A stretch of DNA of 64,000 nt, from the NCBI GenBank assembly GCA_902552985.1, contig CACDII010000002.1, forward strand, positions 1 to 64,000, in the 5' to 3' direction. The position numbers and the translations under genes are program-made. The DNA comes from an uncultured Pelagibacteraceae bacterium. Lineage in GTDB: Bacteria > Pseudomonadota > Alphaproteobacteria > Pelagibacterales > Pelagibacteraceae. Below the pieces are notes generated by a model that worked only from the letters and a program-made list of their open reading frames with translations, did not search any database and was not told the DNA's origin. Shown one piece after another: positions 34,233-43,789 of the stretch (the first letter of the stretch is position 1; each line of letters starts with the position of its first letter).

Positions 34233-35161
34233 AACAATTAAAGTTTTATAAAAATTTCAGAGTTTTAAATAAACATAAAAATTCAATAATACTAATTGGA
34301 AATTTTGATGGACTTCATTTAGGTCATAAAAAATTATTTAATCTTGCTAAAAAATACAAAAAAAAATTTAAATTAAAAATTGGAGTAATTACTTTTGAAC
34401 CAATGCCAAAAATGTATTTTAATAAAAGTTTAAAAAATTTTAGGATATCAAATTTATCACAGAAAGTAAAAAACTTTGAAAAACTAAATATAGATTTTGT
34501 GATAATAAAAAAATTTGACAAAAAATTTTCTAAAATTAAATCACAAACTTTCATTCAACAAATCTTACATAATAATCTTAAAGCTAAATATATTTTTGTA
34601 AGTAATAATTTTAGGTTTGGCAATAAAAGAGAAGGAAACGTAAAACAGTTAAAGAAAAATGAAAAAAAATATAATTATAAAACAATAAACCCAAAACCTT
34701 TAGTTTTAAAAAATAAAATTATTTCATCCACTTATATAAGAAAATTAATTTCAAATGGAAAAATAGAAAATGCTAATAAATTACTTGGTAGAAATTGGGA
34801 AATACAAAGTTTAGTAGAAAGAGGAAGGCAGATGGGAAAAAAAATAGGCTTTCCAACTTGTAACATGAGTATCAAAAATTACGTTATTGCAAAAAAAGGA
34901 GTTTATGCTGTCAAAATTTATCGAAATAATAAAAAATTTTTTCTCAAAGGAATAGCGAATTTAGGTTATAGACCTACTTTTAAGCAAAAAAAGTTACTTT
35001 TAGAGGTTCATATATTTAATTATTATGGAAATCTTTATAATAAGTATTTAACTATTGAGCTTATAAGTTTTATAAGGAAAGAAAAAAAATTTAAGAATAT
35101 TAAACAATTAAAAAATCAAATAAATCTAGATATTAAGATTGCCAAAAAAAAACTAAATTAA
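34226..35161 (+). CDS. ribF: Bifunctional riboflavin kinase / FAD synthetase
   Basis: A 311-residue enzyme. The N-terminal FMN adenylyltransferase has NFDGLHLGHKKL (HxGH-type site, about residues 27-38) and STYIRKLI. The C-terminal kinase has GRQMGKKIGFPTCNM and the LGYRPTF segment. It makes FMN and then FAD. It lies between the NagD-like hydrolase and ileS, an order typical of alphaproteobacteria. The sequence is unusually Lys-rich but all functional motifs are present. Confidence 0.93.
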   Translation: MVKQLKFYKNFRVLNKHKNSIILIGNFDGLHLGHKKLFNLAKKYKKKFKLKIGVITFEPMPKMYFNKSLKNFRISNLSQKVKNFEKLNIDFVIIKKFDKKFSKIKSQTFIQQILHNNLKAKYIFVSNNFRFGNKREGNVKQLKKNEKKYNYKTINPKPLVLKNKIISSTYIRKLISNGKIENANKLLGRNWEIQSLVERGRQMGKKIGFPTCNMSIKNYVIAKKGVYAVKIYRNNKKFFLKGIANLGYRPTFKQKKLLLEVHIFNYYGNLYNKYLTIELISFIRKEKKFKNIKQLKNQINLDIKIAKKKLN

Positions 35162-35164
35162 ATA

Positions 35165-37897
35165 ATGAGCAAAGCAAATTTAAATTTACCCAAAACAGCA
35201 TTTTCGATGAAGGCCAACTTACCAAACAAAGAACCGGGCATTCTTGATTATTGGGATGAAATAGACCTCTATAAAAAACTTAGATCTCTAAGTGAAAAAA
35301 AAGAAAAATTTGTTCTTCATGACGGGCCACCATATGCCAACGGAGATATTCATATGGGAACAGCACTTAACAAAATTCTTAAGGATATCATTGTTAAATT
35401 TCATCAAATGAGTGGAAAGGACTCGGTTTACGTACCCGGCTGGGATTGTCATGGACTGCCAATTGAATGGAAAATTGAAGAGCAATACAAAAAAAATAAA
35501 AAAAATAAAAACGATGTTCCTATAAATGAGTTTAGAAAAGAATGTAGAGATTTTGCAAGTAAATGGATTACGATTCATAAAAAACAATTTAAAAGACTTG
35601 GTGTAATAGGAGACTGGGAAAATTATTACTCTACTATGAGCTTTGATGCCGAGGCTCAAATAGTTAGAGAATTAGGAAAATTTTTAAAAGAAGGAAGTTT
35701 GTACAGAGGATATAAACCTGTTTTATGGTCAACTGTAGAAAAAACTGCACTGGCTGATGCTGAAGTTGAATATAAGGACCATAAATCAGATACAATTTAT
35801 GCATCTTTTAAAGTTAAAAAATCTAAAATTGAAAAATTAAAAAATAGTGAAGTTATAATTTGGACCACAACGCCTTGGACAATACCAGCGAATAAGGCAT
35901 TAGCATACAATCCAAGCTTAAAATATATTATTATAAAAATAGAAGACGAAGGCGATTTTAGAGGAAAACAGATTCTTTTAGCTGAAGATTTATTAAAATC
36001 AGTAGTAGAGGACTGTAAAATCAAAAACTATAAAAAAATTTTAAATTTTAAAGGAAAAGAATTAGAAGGAACTGTTTGTAATCATCCATTTTATGAAATT
36101 GGTTTTAAACACGATATACCAATGCTTGAGGCTTTGTTTGTTACAACCGAGCAAGGTTCAGGGGTAGTTCACTGTGCACCTAGTCATGGACCTGACGATT
36201 TTAACTTATGTATTAAAAACGGTATTAAGGCAGAAGAAACAGTTGATGATGATGGTAGATATACAAAAAATGTTCCTTTGTTTGAAGGTACACATATTTT
36301 TAAAGCTAACAAAATAATTATAGAAAAATTAAAAGAGCAAAAAAAACTATTAGCAAGCGGGGAATTGGTACATGATTACCCTCATTCTTGGCGCTCAAAA
36401 GCTCCTTTAGTCCATCGAGCAACACCCCAATGGTTTATTTCAATGGAAAGCCACGGATTAAGAAGTAAAGCTTTGAAAGCAATCAATGATACGAAATTTT
36501 ATCCAAGCAAAGGAAAAGAGAGATTGAAGTCAATGATTGAAACTAGGCCAGACTGGTGTGTTTCAAGACAAAGAGTTTGGGGTGTACCAATTCCAGCATT
36601 TATTTCAAAAAAAACAAAGGAAATTTTAGTTGATGATGTAATTATTGAAAATATAGCAAAGATTTTTGAAAAAGAAGGCGCAGACTGTTGGTTTGAAAAA
36701 GATTATAAGAAATTTTTAGGATCTAAATACAAATCTGAGGATTATATAAAAACAACCGATATTGTAGAAGTTTGGTTTGATAGTGGAGCAACACATTCAT
36801 ACGTTCTTGAAAAAAGAAAAGATTTAAAATGGCCAGCATCTATGTATCTTGAAGGTTCTGATCAACATAGAGGCTGGTTTCATTCATCATTATTAGAATC
36901 TTGTGGTACTAGAGGAAGAGCTCCTTTTGATTCAATATTATCTCATGGGTTTGTTGTTGATGGAAAAGGTTTAAAAATGTCAAAATCTCTTGGAAACGTT
37001 ATAGCACCAGAAGACATATTAAAAAAATATGGTGCAGATATTTTAAGAGTTTGGGTTGCGGCATCAGATTATTCAGAGGATTTAAGAATAGACTATTCAA
37101 TCTTAGAGCAACACGCAGAGTCCTACAGAAAAATAAGAAATACCTTTAGATATATTCTAGGAAACTTAAATGATACTTTTAAAAAAGTAGAATTTGATAA
37201 AGTTGATGTTTCAAAACTTCCTGAATTAGAGCAATTCATGTTACACAAAATATCAAATTTAAATTTAAATTTTAAAAAAAATTTTGATAATTATAATTTT
37301 CATGCTCTTTATAAAGAATTATTAAATTTCTGTACTGTAGATTTATCTTCTTTTTATTTTGATATTAGAAAAGACTCTTTATATTGTGATTCACTAGACA
37401 CTCCAAAGAGAAAATCAATTGTAATTTTTTTGAATATTCTGCTCGAAATTTTATTAAAATGGTTTGCACCAATATTGTCTTTTACGACTGAAGAAATTTA
37501 TCGTTTAGTTAAAATAGATTCTAAAAAAAGTATTCACCTAGAATCATTCCCAGATATACCTGCTAATTGGAATAATAAAAAATTAGAAACAAAATGGTTG
37601 GAGTTAATTAAAATTAGAGAAACCTGCAATAGTAGTATTGAATTAAAACGAGCTTCTAAGGAAATTGGTTCAAGTTTAGAAGCAAGCTTAATTATAAAAT
37701 TACAAGACCAACTTTTAGATTTAACTAAAGATGTAGATTTTTCAGAATTATGTATAACTTCTGGTGCAAAAGTTGAAAAAAATAACTCCAAGGAAATTAA
37801 TGTTGAAACTTTAAAGGCAGAAGGTCAAAAATGTTCTCTCTGTTGGAAAATTAAAAAAAGTAAGTGTGAAAGAAAAAATCATTGTGGTTTAGTTTAA
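35165..37897 (+). CDS. ileS: Isoleucyl-tRNA synthetase
   Basis: A 910-residue class Ia synthetase. The HIGH-type motif is HMGT (63-66, in PPYANGDIHMGT) and KMSKS is at 604-608. The editing domain carries the TTPWTIPANKALAYNP block. It charges tRNA-Ile. The C-terminus ends in a reduced zinc module: C-x2-C-W is present but the second pair is C-x5-C and the protein stops four residues later. It is followed by lspA in the same direction, 6 bases on. Confidence 0.96.
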   Translation: MSKANLNLPKTAFSMKANLPNKEPGILDYWDEIDLYKKLRSLSEKKEKFVLHDGPPYANGDIHMGTALNKILKDIIVKFHQMSGKDSVYVPGWDCHGLPIEWKIEEQYKKNKKNKNDVPINEFRKECRDFASKWITIHKKQFKRLGVIGDWENYYSTMSFDAEAQIVRELGKFLKEGSLYRGYKPVLWSTVEKTALADAEVEYKDHKSDTIYASFKVKKSKIEKLKNSEVIIWTTTPWTIPANKALAYNPSLKYIIIKIEDEGDFRGKQILLAEDLLKSVVEDCKIKNYKKILNFKGKELEGTVCNHPFYEIGFKHDIPMLEALFVTTEQGSGVVHCAPSHGPDDFNLCIKNGIKAEETVDDDGRYTKNVPLFEGTHIFKANKIIIEKLKEQKKLLASGELVHDYPHSWRSKAPLVHRATPQWFISMESHGLRSKALKAINDTKFYPSKGKERLKSMIETRPDWCVSRQRVWGVPIPAFISKKTKEILVDDVIIENIAKIFEKEGADCWFEKDYKKFLGSKYKSEDYIKTTDIVEVWFDSGATHSYVLEKRKDLKWPASMYLEGSDQHRGWFHSSLLESCGTRGRAPFDSILSHGFVVDGKGLKMSKSLGNVIAPEDILKKYGADILRVWVAASDYSEDLRIDYSILEQHAESYRKIRNTFRYILGNLNDTFKKVEFDKVDVSKLPELEQFMLHKISNLNLNFKKNFDNYNFHALYKELLNFCTVDLSSFYFDIRKDSLYCDSLDTPKRKSIVIFLNILLEILLKWFAPILSFTTEEIYRLVKIDSKKSIHLESFPDIPANWNNKKLETKWLELIKIRETCNSSIELKRASKEIGSSLEASLIIKLQDQLLDLTKDVDFSELCITSGAKVEKNNSKEINVETLKAEGQKCSLCWKIKKSKCERKNHCGLV

Positions 37898-37903
37898 ATA
37901 TTA

Positions 37904-38398
37904 ATGATAAAAAGTAATTTAAAAAAATTTTTCATTTATAGTTCAATTATCATTCTAATTTTTTTATTAGATAGATTTTCTAAATTATATATTCTCAATT
38001 TAGCTGAAACAAGTAGTTCCGTTGATATATACATAAATTCATTTTTAAATTTATATTTAATTTGGAACAAAGGAATAGCTTTTGGCATCCTTTCATTTGA
38101 GGAAAATTTTATTTACAATTTAATTACGATTTTGATAGTTATAATTAACTTGATTATAATCTTTATGATTATCAGTTCTGAGGATTATAAAGTTTATTTT
38201 TGGATATCTATTTTAGGAGGTTCTTTTGGAAATTTGTTTGATAGAATATATTATTCTGCAGTTCCAGACTTTATCGATTTCCATATAAATAATTTTCATT
38301 GGTTTGTTTTTAATGTTGCAGATATCTTTATTTCAACAGGTGTGCTATGCCTTATTTTTGTTGAAATGTTTTATAAAAATAATTTGTCTAGTAAATGA
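37904..38398 (+). CDS. lspA: Lipoprotein signal peptidase (signal peptidase II)
   Basis: A 164-residue protein with four membrane helices. The aspartyl catalytic pair is D122 (AVPDFIDF) and D140 (FNVADIF), with WNKGIAFG and GNLFDR also conserved. It removes signal peptides from prolipoproteins in the inner membrane. Its stop overlaps the next gene by four bases (ATGA), and that gene is itself a predicted lipoprotein. ileS-lspA is a widespread gene order. Confidence 0.95.
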   Translation: MIKSNLKKFFIYSSIIILIFLLDRFSKLYILNLAETSSSVDIYINSFLNLYLIWNKGIAFGILSFEENFIYNLITILIVIINLIIIFMIISSEDYKVYFWISILGGSFGNLFDRIYYSAVPDFIDFHINNFHWFVFNVADIFISTGVLCLIFVEMFYKNNLSSK

Positions 38399-38718
38399 AA
38401 AAAATTTATACATCAATCCTTCTAACTATTTTTTTACTAACCAACTCTTGTGATTCAGTTAGGTCAGCTCTAGGAGGATCAAAACAAAACTCTAGCGATG
38501 AATTTCTAGTTGAGAAAAAAAATCCTCTTGTTTTACCGCCAGATTATAACAGCCTACCAGAACCTAATTCTTCATATGAAAGCGATTTAGCAGAAGACGA
38601 TTCAGACGACGTAGAAAAATTAGTTTTAAGTATTGAAGAAAATTTAGAAGATGATGGATCAGTTCCCATTGAAAGTTCTATTGAAGAATTTATAAAAAAA
38701 AAAATCAATGAAAATTAA
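38395..38718 (+). CDS. DUF3035-like lipoprotein
   Basis: A 107-residue lipoprotein with a lipobox ending TNSC (C19). After it comes SSDEFLVEKKNPLVLPPDYNSLPEP; DEF-V-xxxPL-LPPdf-LP-P is the marker of DUF3035, which in alphaproteobacteria usually follows lspA. The rest is short and acidic. The function is unknown. It is translationally coupled to lspA and overlaps pgi by one base. Confidence 0.75.
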   Translation: MKKIYTSILLTIFLLTNSCDSVRSALGGSKQNSSDEFLVEKKNPLVLPPDYNSLPEPNSSYESDLAEDDSDDVEKLVLSIEENLEDDGSVPIESSIEEFIKKKINEN

Positions 38719-39875
38719 TGTTAACAAGAAATATTAATTTTAAGAATTTTTCAATTAAATCTAATACTTTAAAAGTTAAGAAAAGTTTCAAAATATTATT
38801 AAAGCAAAATCTAGAATTAATAAATTCTTTGAAAAATTCTTACAAATATAGTTATAAAAAAAAATTAATTATAAAATTAAAAAAATTTTCAAATATTAGA
38901 ATTATAGGAATGGGTGGCTCAATTTTAGGAGCTGAAGCAATTTATGAATTCTTAAAAGATAAGATTAACAAAAATTTTTTATTTATAAATCATCTTGATG
39001 AAAGTCCAGATAATTTTCATAATAAAAATAAAATTTTAAATATTGTGATTTCAAAGTCAGGAAATACCTTAGAAACAATATCTAACGCAAATATTATAAT
39101 TAAAAAAGATGATAAAAATATATTTATAACTGAAAAAAAAAATAGTTATTTAATTAATTTGGCAAAAAAACTTAAATCAGAAATTGTAGAACATAAAAAT
39201 TTTATTGGGGGAAGATATTCAGTTTTGTCGGAAGTTGGAATGCTACCTGCAGAACTTATGGGTTTAAATGAAAAAAAATTTAAACAATTTAATAATTTAG
39301 TTAAAAGTAAAAGATTTGTTAATTCTCTAGTAATGAATGTAAGTAGTACGCTTGAGTTATTGAAAAAGGGAAGATTTAACTCAGTTATTTTAAACTATGA
39401 TGAAAGTTCAAATAATTTTTTTAAGTGGTACCAACAATTGATAGCTGAAAGTTTAGGAAAAAATTCTAAAGGAATTTTACCAGTTATCTCTTCAATGCCA
39501 AAAGATAATCATAGTTTAATGCAACTTTATTTAGATGGGCCAAATAAAAATTTTTTTACTTTTTTCTATGCCTTTACAAACAAGTCTATAAAAATAAAGA
39601 ATAACTCAATACTTCCAAGTCATGATTATTTAAAAAATAAAACAATTGGTAAAATTATGTATTCACAGAAAAAAGCAACTCAAATAATATTTGAAAAAAA
39701 AAATATACCTTTTAGAAGTTTTGAAATCTTTAATAGGAATGAACAAACTATGGGTGAATTATTTTGTTTTTTTATTTTAGAGACTATTTTATTGGGACGA
39801 TCATTAAATATAAATCCATTTAATCAACCTTCTGTTGAATTAATTAAAAAAGAAACAAAAAAAATTTTAATATAA
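38718..39875 (+). CDS. pgi: Glucose-6-phosphate isomerase
   Basis: A 385-residue sugar isomerase. SIS-type blocks IIGMGGSILGAEAI and ISKSGNTLET bind phosphate. GGRYSVLSEVGM is the family signature, and NQPSVELIKKETK near the C-terminus carries the catalytic Lys. It interconverts glucose- and fructose-6-phosphate. It is much shorter than the E. coli enzyme (549) and belongs to the compact branch. Placement after lspA and the DUF3035 gene suggests an extended operon. Confidence 0.88.
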   Translation: MLTRNINFKNFSIKSNTLKVKKSFKILLKQNLELINSLKNSYKYSYKKKLIIKLKKFSNIRIIGMGGSILGAEAIYEFLKDKINKNFLFINHLDESPDNFHNKNKILNIVISKSGNTLETISNANIIIKKDDKNIFITEKKNSYLINLAKKLKSEIVEHKNFIGGRYSVLSEVGMLPAELMGLNEKKFKQFNNLVKSKRFVNSLVMNVSSTLELLKKGRFNSVILNYDESSNNFFKWYQQLIAESLGKNSKGILPVISSMPKDNHSLMQLYLDGPNKNFFTFFYAFTNKSIKIKNNSILPSHDYLKNKTIGKIMYSQKKATQIIFEKKNIPFRSFEIFNRNEQTMGELFCFFILETILLGRSLNINPFNQPSVELIKKETKKILI

Positions 39876-39878
39876 ATT

Positions 39879-40436
39879 TTAATTTCCAAATATAATTTTT
39901 GAAATACCATAGTTTTTTTTTATCAATGTATTAAATTTTCTTGGAAATTGTTCATCTTCTTTTTTGTGTCTATGAATTATAAATATTCCGTTTTTTTTAA
40001 GTAATTTTAAGTTAATTAACTTTTCTAATAACTCTGGAAGTTTTTTTTCTTTATAAGGAGGGTCTATAAAGATGATATCAAATTTTTCTTCAATATTATC
40101 TAATGTTTTATCTTTTAAAATATTTTTTTCTATAATTTTACTTTTGTGTACATAACCAGTATTAAGTATATTTTTTTTTAAAATATTTAATGTATTTGTG
40201 TAGTTTTCTATAAATGTTACTGAGCGTGATCCTCTAGACAAACATTCTAGTCCAAAAGAACCTACTCCAGAAAACAAATCCAGAATATTTGATTTTTCTA
40301 TTTTTACATCCAGTAAATTTGAGTGTTCTATTATGTTAAATAAAGACTCTTTAGTTAGATCTTTGAGTGGTCTAGTATTTTTATCTTTTGGCTGAAGAAT
40401 TTTTTTTCCTTTTAAATTTCCAGATATTATTCTCAT
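39879..40436 (-). CDS. rsmD: 16S rRNA (guanine-966-N2)-methyltransferase
   Basis: A 185-residue SAM-dependent methyltransferase. The N-terminal RIISGNLKGKKI, the SAM loop LDLFSGVGSFGLE (52-64) and catalytic DPPY (125-128) are the RsmD signature set. It modifies G966 in the small ribosomal subunit. It follows pyrF on the minus strand, 7 bases on. Its end faces pgi across a 3-base gap with no terminator. Confidence 0.92.
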   Translation of the reverse strand: MRIISGNLKGKKILQPKDKNTRPLKDLTKESLFNIIEHSNLLDVKIEKSNILDLFSGVGSFGLECLSRGSRSVTFIENYTNTLNILKKNILNTGYVHKSKIIEKNILKDKTLDNIEEKFDIIFIDPPYKEKKLPELLEKLINLKLLKKNGIFIIHRHKKEDEQFPRKFNTLIKKNYGISKIIFGN

Positions 40437-40443
40437 TAACTAC

Positions 40444-41118
40444 TTATTTTATTGAATGAATTATTTGATCTATATTTTTTTTAGGATCACCCTCCAGAAT
40501 AGGTCTACCTATTATTAAATAATCACTACCCATTTTAATAGCTTCATTTGCGTTCATTGTTCTTTTTTGATCGTGGGTATTAGAATTCATTCTAATACCT
40601 GGAGTAAAACATTTTAGTTGTGGAGCAATTTTTTTAACAATTTTTACTTCTGATGGACTACAAACTACTCCATATAAATTTGCTTCAGATGCAATTTTTA
40701 CTAATTTTTTGACTTGATTTTCGACTGTGTTTTTAAAACCCAATTTTTCTATATCTCCGTCAGAGAAACTTGTTAATACAGATACCCCCAATAAACGAAT
40801 ACCAATTTTTTTAGCTATTTCATTTGCAGCTTTAAGTGCATCATAACCGTTTAATAAATGAACTGTTGCAAAAGATACCTTTAAATCGTTTAACGCCTGA
40901 ATGGAAGAGATCAAAGTATTTTTAATATCGAAAAATTTACCATCATAAAAAATTGGTTTTTTAAATTTTGAAAGTTCTCTAATATCTTCTGGACTTCTTT
41001 GAGTAATGTATTGTAGTCCTATTTTAATGCCATAAATATCATCTTGTATTTTTTCTAGAATATTGATGACCTCCTTTTGACTTGATATATCACATGCTAC
41101 AAAAATATTTTTATTCAT
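40444..41118 (-). CDS. pyrF: Orotidine-5'-phosphate decarboxylase
   Basis: A 224-residue TIM-barrel. The catalytic array is D59-x-K61-xx-D64 in FYDGKFFDIKNT, and the phosphate-binding end is TPGIRM followed by YLIIGRPIL. It carries out the last step of UMP synthesis. It overlaps the IHF/HU-family gene by eight bases and belongs to the long minus-strand cluster with rpsA and cmk. Confidence 0.94.
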   Translation of the reverse strand: MNKNIFVACDISSQKEVINILEKIQDDIYGIKIGLQYITQRSPEDIRELSKFKKPIFYDGKFFDIKNTLISSIQALNDLKVSFATVHLLNGYDALKAANEIAKKIGIRLLGVSVLTSFSDGDIEKLGFKNTVENQVKKLVKIASEANLYGVVCSPSEVKIVKKIAPQLKCFTPGIRMNSNTHDQKRTMNANEAIKMGSDYLIIGRPILEGDPKKNIDQIIHSIK

Positions 41119-41401
41119 TATTATTAATTTTATTAAATAATTTTTTACTCATTTTAAAGTGAATAATCTTTTTTTCTGGTGTTTCAATTTTTTCACCTGT
41201 TTTTGGATTTCTACTTATTCTTTTTTTTTGGATTCGGGTTGAAAATCTTCCAAAATCTCTAAGTTCGCAAGCTTCATTTTTTTGTAGAGCTATTTTGATT
41301 TCTTTTAAAAATATATCTATGAACTTTTCTAGGTCTTTTTTTAAAAAATTTGGATAGTTGTCAGAAAGTTGTTTTAAGATTTTTGATTTTACAATAACCA
41401 A
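41111..41401 (-). CDS. ihfB: IHF/HU-family DNA-binding protein (IhfB-like)
   Basis: A 96-residue DNA-bending protein. The beta-arm region RDFGRFSTRIQKKRISRNPKTGEKIETPEKKIIHFK has the RNP tripeptide and flanking basic residues of the family. It lies directly downstream of rpsA, the classical position of ihfB. It should act as a nucleoid protein, as homodimer or with an IhfA. The N-terminus (VKSKILKQLSDNYP) also fits IhfB. Confidence 0.88.
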   Translation of the reverse strand: MVIVKSKILKQLSDNYPNFLKKDLEKFIDIFLKEIKIALQKNEACELRDFGRFSTRIQKKRISRNPKTGEKIETPEKKIIHFKMSKKLFNKINNNE

Positions 41402-41415
41402 TTTAAATTATCTTT

Positions 41416-43134
41416 TTATTTTTTTTTCCCCAGTTTATCCGATAATGAAGAAAAAGGAAGATTTTTACCTGAAAGAGGTGAACTAAATTTAGAAACAGCC
41501 TCTTTATTTTGCAGCTCTTCTAGCAATTTAATACTTAGACTAACCTTTCTCTTTTCATGATTTAACTCTGCTATTGCAGCGTCAATTCTTTCACCTCCTA
41601 CAAATCTAGAGGGTCTAGCATCAGCTTGATTTATAGCTATTTGATTTTTTTTAATTACAAAATTCATACCACATTTTTCTGGTTGAACCACCAAGCCTTT
41701 ATTATCTGAAGAAATAACTTTTACAGTAATTGTGTCATTAACTTTTTTATCATTAAACCATAAAAATGGATCTGTTTGAGTTTGACGTAAACCAACTCTT
41801 ATCTTTTGTTGATCAACTTTAATTTCTAAAACTTTTACTTTTAATTTGTCTCCTTTTTTGTATTTTTTTAATTCTTCTTCACCATTTTTTTCGTATGATA
41901 AATCATTGCAGTGAAGAAAAGCATCTATGTCAAATCCATCAATTTTTAAGTAAATCGCATATTCATTCATACTACTAATTACACCTGTTACTTCACTTTC
42001 CACAGGATGTTTTTTCTCAAAAGTAGTGTACGGGTTGTCTTGTGTAAGTCTATGGGAGATAGCAACTCTTCTTTTTTCTTTATCGATTTCAGTTATTACA
42101 CATGAAATTTCATCACCTATATTAAACATTTTTTTTGCAGAAGGATTTTTTTTCGTCCAACTTAATTCACTTGAATGTAAGAGTGTACTTAATCCTGGCT
42201 CAAGTTCACAAAAGGCACCAAAATCCATTATCTTAACAACTTTAACTTTATATGGTTTATTTAGTTCATAGTTAGAAATGTGTTCGAAAGGATCTGGTGA
42301 TAATTGTTTAATCGAACATCCAACTTGCAATTTTTCTTTATCAACAGAAATAACTTTTAGATCGTGTTTTTCACCTATATTAAAAATTTCATCAGGGTGA
42401 TTTATTCTTGAATAACTTATCTCTTGCAAATGAACTAGAACGTCTAATTCTGAATTAACGTCAAAAAAACATCCAAAAGAACTATAGCCTTTCACCACAG
42501 CATTTTTAATAATGTCTCCAACTTTATATTTTTCAACTACTTTAGCTTTATCTTCTTTCTTAAAAGAAGAAATTATTTGCCTTCTCGAAACGCACGCGTT
42601 TCCTCTTACTTTATCTAGCTTAATTAAAGCAAATTTTTGAGGTTCATACATTAAATGCGATATATCTTTTAAAGGTTTGTCTGAAATTTGAGAACCAGGA
42701 CAAAACATTAGAGAACCAGTATCAACATGTTCAACTATTACTCCACCTTTGCATTTTGAAGTTATCTTTCCCATTATTGGTTCATTTTTTTCATACGCTT
42801 CAACTAATTTATCCCATCCACGAATTTTTTGAGCTTTAATTGCTGATACTAAAACGTCTCCATTTTTATCTTCTATGCGTTCTAAAAGTACTGAAATTTT
42901 TTCTCCGACTTTTATTTTTTCTAACATTCCCATACTTTTAAATTCATTAACATCAATTACAGGTTCTGACTTTAAACCTTCACAATGAAGAAAAACAAAT
43001 TTGTCACTTATTTTTGTTATGATTCCTTCAATTATTTTACCCTCTACTAGATTTTTATTCTTTGAGAACTGTGAGTTAAGTAACTTTTCAAATTCTTTTG
43101 ATGCTGGAGTTTTTAATTCTTTATAAATTTCCAT
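41416..43134 (-). CDS. rpsA: 30S ribosomal protein S1
   Basis: A 572-residue protein of about six S1 (OB-fold) repeats. Repeats 3-6 show the typical YSSFGCFFDVN, MDFGAFCELEPGLSTLLHSSELSW and EYAIYLKIDGFDIDAFLH cores. It brings mRNA to the 30S subunit. The length is normal for alphaproteobacteria. It overlaps cmk by 14 bases and precedes ihfB, the common cmk-rpsA-ihfB order. Confidence 0.97.
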   Translation of the reverse strand: MEIYKELKTPASKEFEKLLNSQFSKNKNLVEGKIIEGIITKISDKFVFLHCEGLKSEPVIDVNEFKSMGMLEKIKVGEKISVLLERIEDKNGDVLVSAIKAQKIRGWDKLVEAYEKNEPIMGKITSKCKGGVIVEHVDTGSLMFCPGSQISDKPLKDISHLMYEPQKFALIKLDKVRGNACVSRRQIISSFKKEDKAKVVEKYKVGDIIKNAVVKGYSSFGCFFDVNSELDVLVHLQEISYSRINHPDEIFNIGEKHDLKVISVDKEKLQVGCSIKQLSPDPFEHISNYELNKPYKVKVVKIMDFGAFCELEPGLSTLLHSSELSWTKKNPSAKKMFNIGDEISCVITEIDKEKRRVAISHRLTQDNPYTTFEKKHPVESEVTGVISSMNEYAIYLKIDGFDIDAFLHCNDLSYEKNGEEELKKYKKGDKLKVKVLEIKVDQQKIRVGLRQTQTDPFLWFNDKKVNDTITVKVISSDNKGLVVQPEKCGMNFVIKKNQIAINQADARPSRFVGGERIDAAIAELNHEKRKVSLSIKLLEELQNKEAVSKFSSPLSGKNLPFSSLSDKLGKKK

Positions 43135-43789
43135 ATTTTTTTTGTATAGCCTCTCGTACTAGTTTTTTTAATTTAGCCTCCATTTGTTTTATAGTTAAAT
43201 TTGTGGTGTCCACTAATACAGCACCTTTTACAAAAAGCAAGGGACTTTCTTTACGATTTTTATCGCTATAATCTCTTTTTTTTAAAGATTTTTTTACTTC
43301 TTGAAGTGTGATTTTTCTTTTTTCTTTATTATACTCCCTTAATCTGCGCTTTGCTTTTTCGGCTGGAGAACATTTAAAAAACAATTTTAAGTCGGCATTT
43401 GGAAGTATTTTTGAACCAATATCTCTTCCTTCAATAATAAATTTTTTATTTTTTGAAAACTTTTTTTGAAATTTATTAAGTAGTTTTCTTATAAATTTAA
43501 TTTTTGCTATTGAAGATGCATATGTAGTTACATCATCCGCATACATCATTTTATTATTTTGAAGTTTTTTAAAAGTTATATTTTTTGTTATTTTTTTTAA
43601 ATATTTATTATCAAGTTTTTTTTTGTTATCTTTAATTATCCTAAAAGCGACATATCTATATAATTTCCCAGAAGTTAAAAGTTTAAAGCCAAAATGTTTA
43701 GCTATGAATTTACTTCCTGTAGTTTTGCCAGACGCTGAGTCACCATCAATTGCAATTGAAAAATAAATATTTTTTTTTAGTTTTATCAA
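43121..43789 (-). CDS. cmk: Cytidylate kinase
   Basis: A 222-residue nucleoside monophosphate kinase. The P-loop is GDSASGKTT (16-24), followed by GKLYRYVA and IEGRDIGSKILPNADLK, which is the CMP-binding segment, and an RRLREYN lid. It phosphorylates CMP and dCMP. It overlaps aroA by four bases; aroA-cmk-rpsA is an ancient gene order. Confidence 0.94.
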   Translation of the reverse strand: MIKLKKNIYFSIAIDGDSASGKTTGSKFIAKHFGFKLLTSGKLYRYVAFRIIKDNKKKLDNKYLKKITKNITFKKLQNNKMMYADDVTTYASSIAKIKFIRKLLNKFQKKFSKNKKFIIEGRDIGSKILPNADLKLFFKCSPAEKAKRRLREYNKEKRKITLQEVKKSLKKRDYSDKNRKESPLLFVKGAVLVDTTNLTIKQMEAKLKKLVREAIQKKYGNL

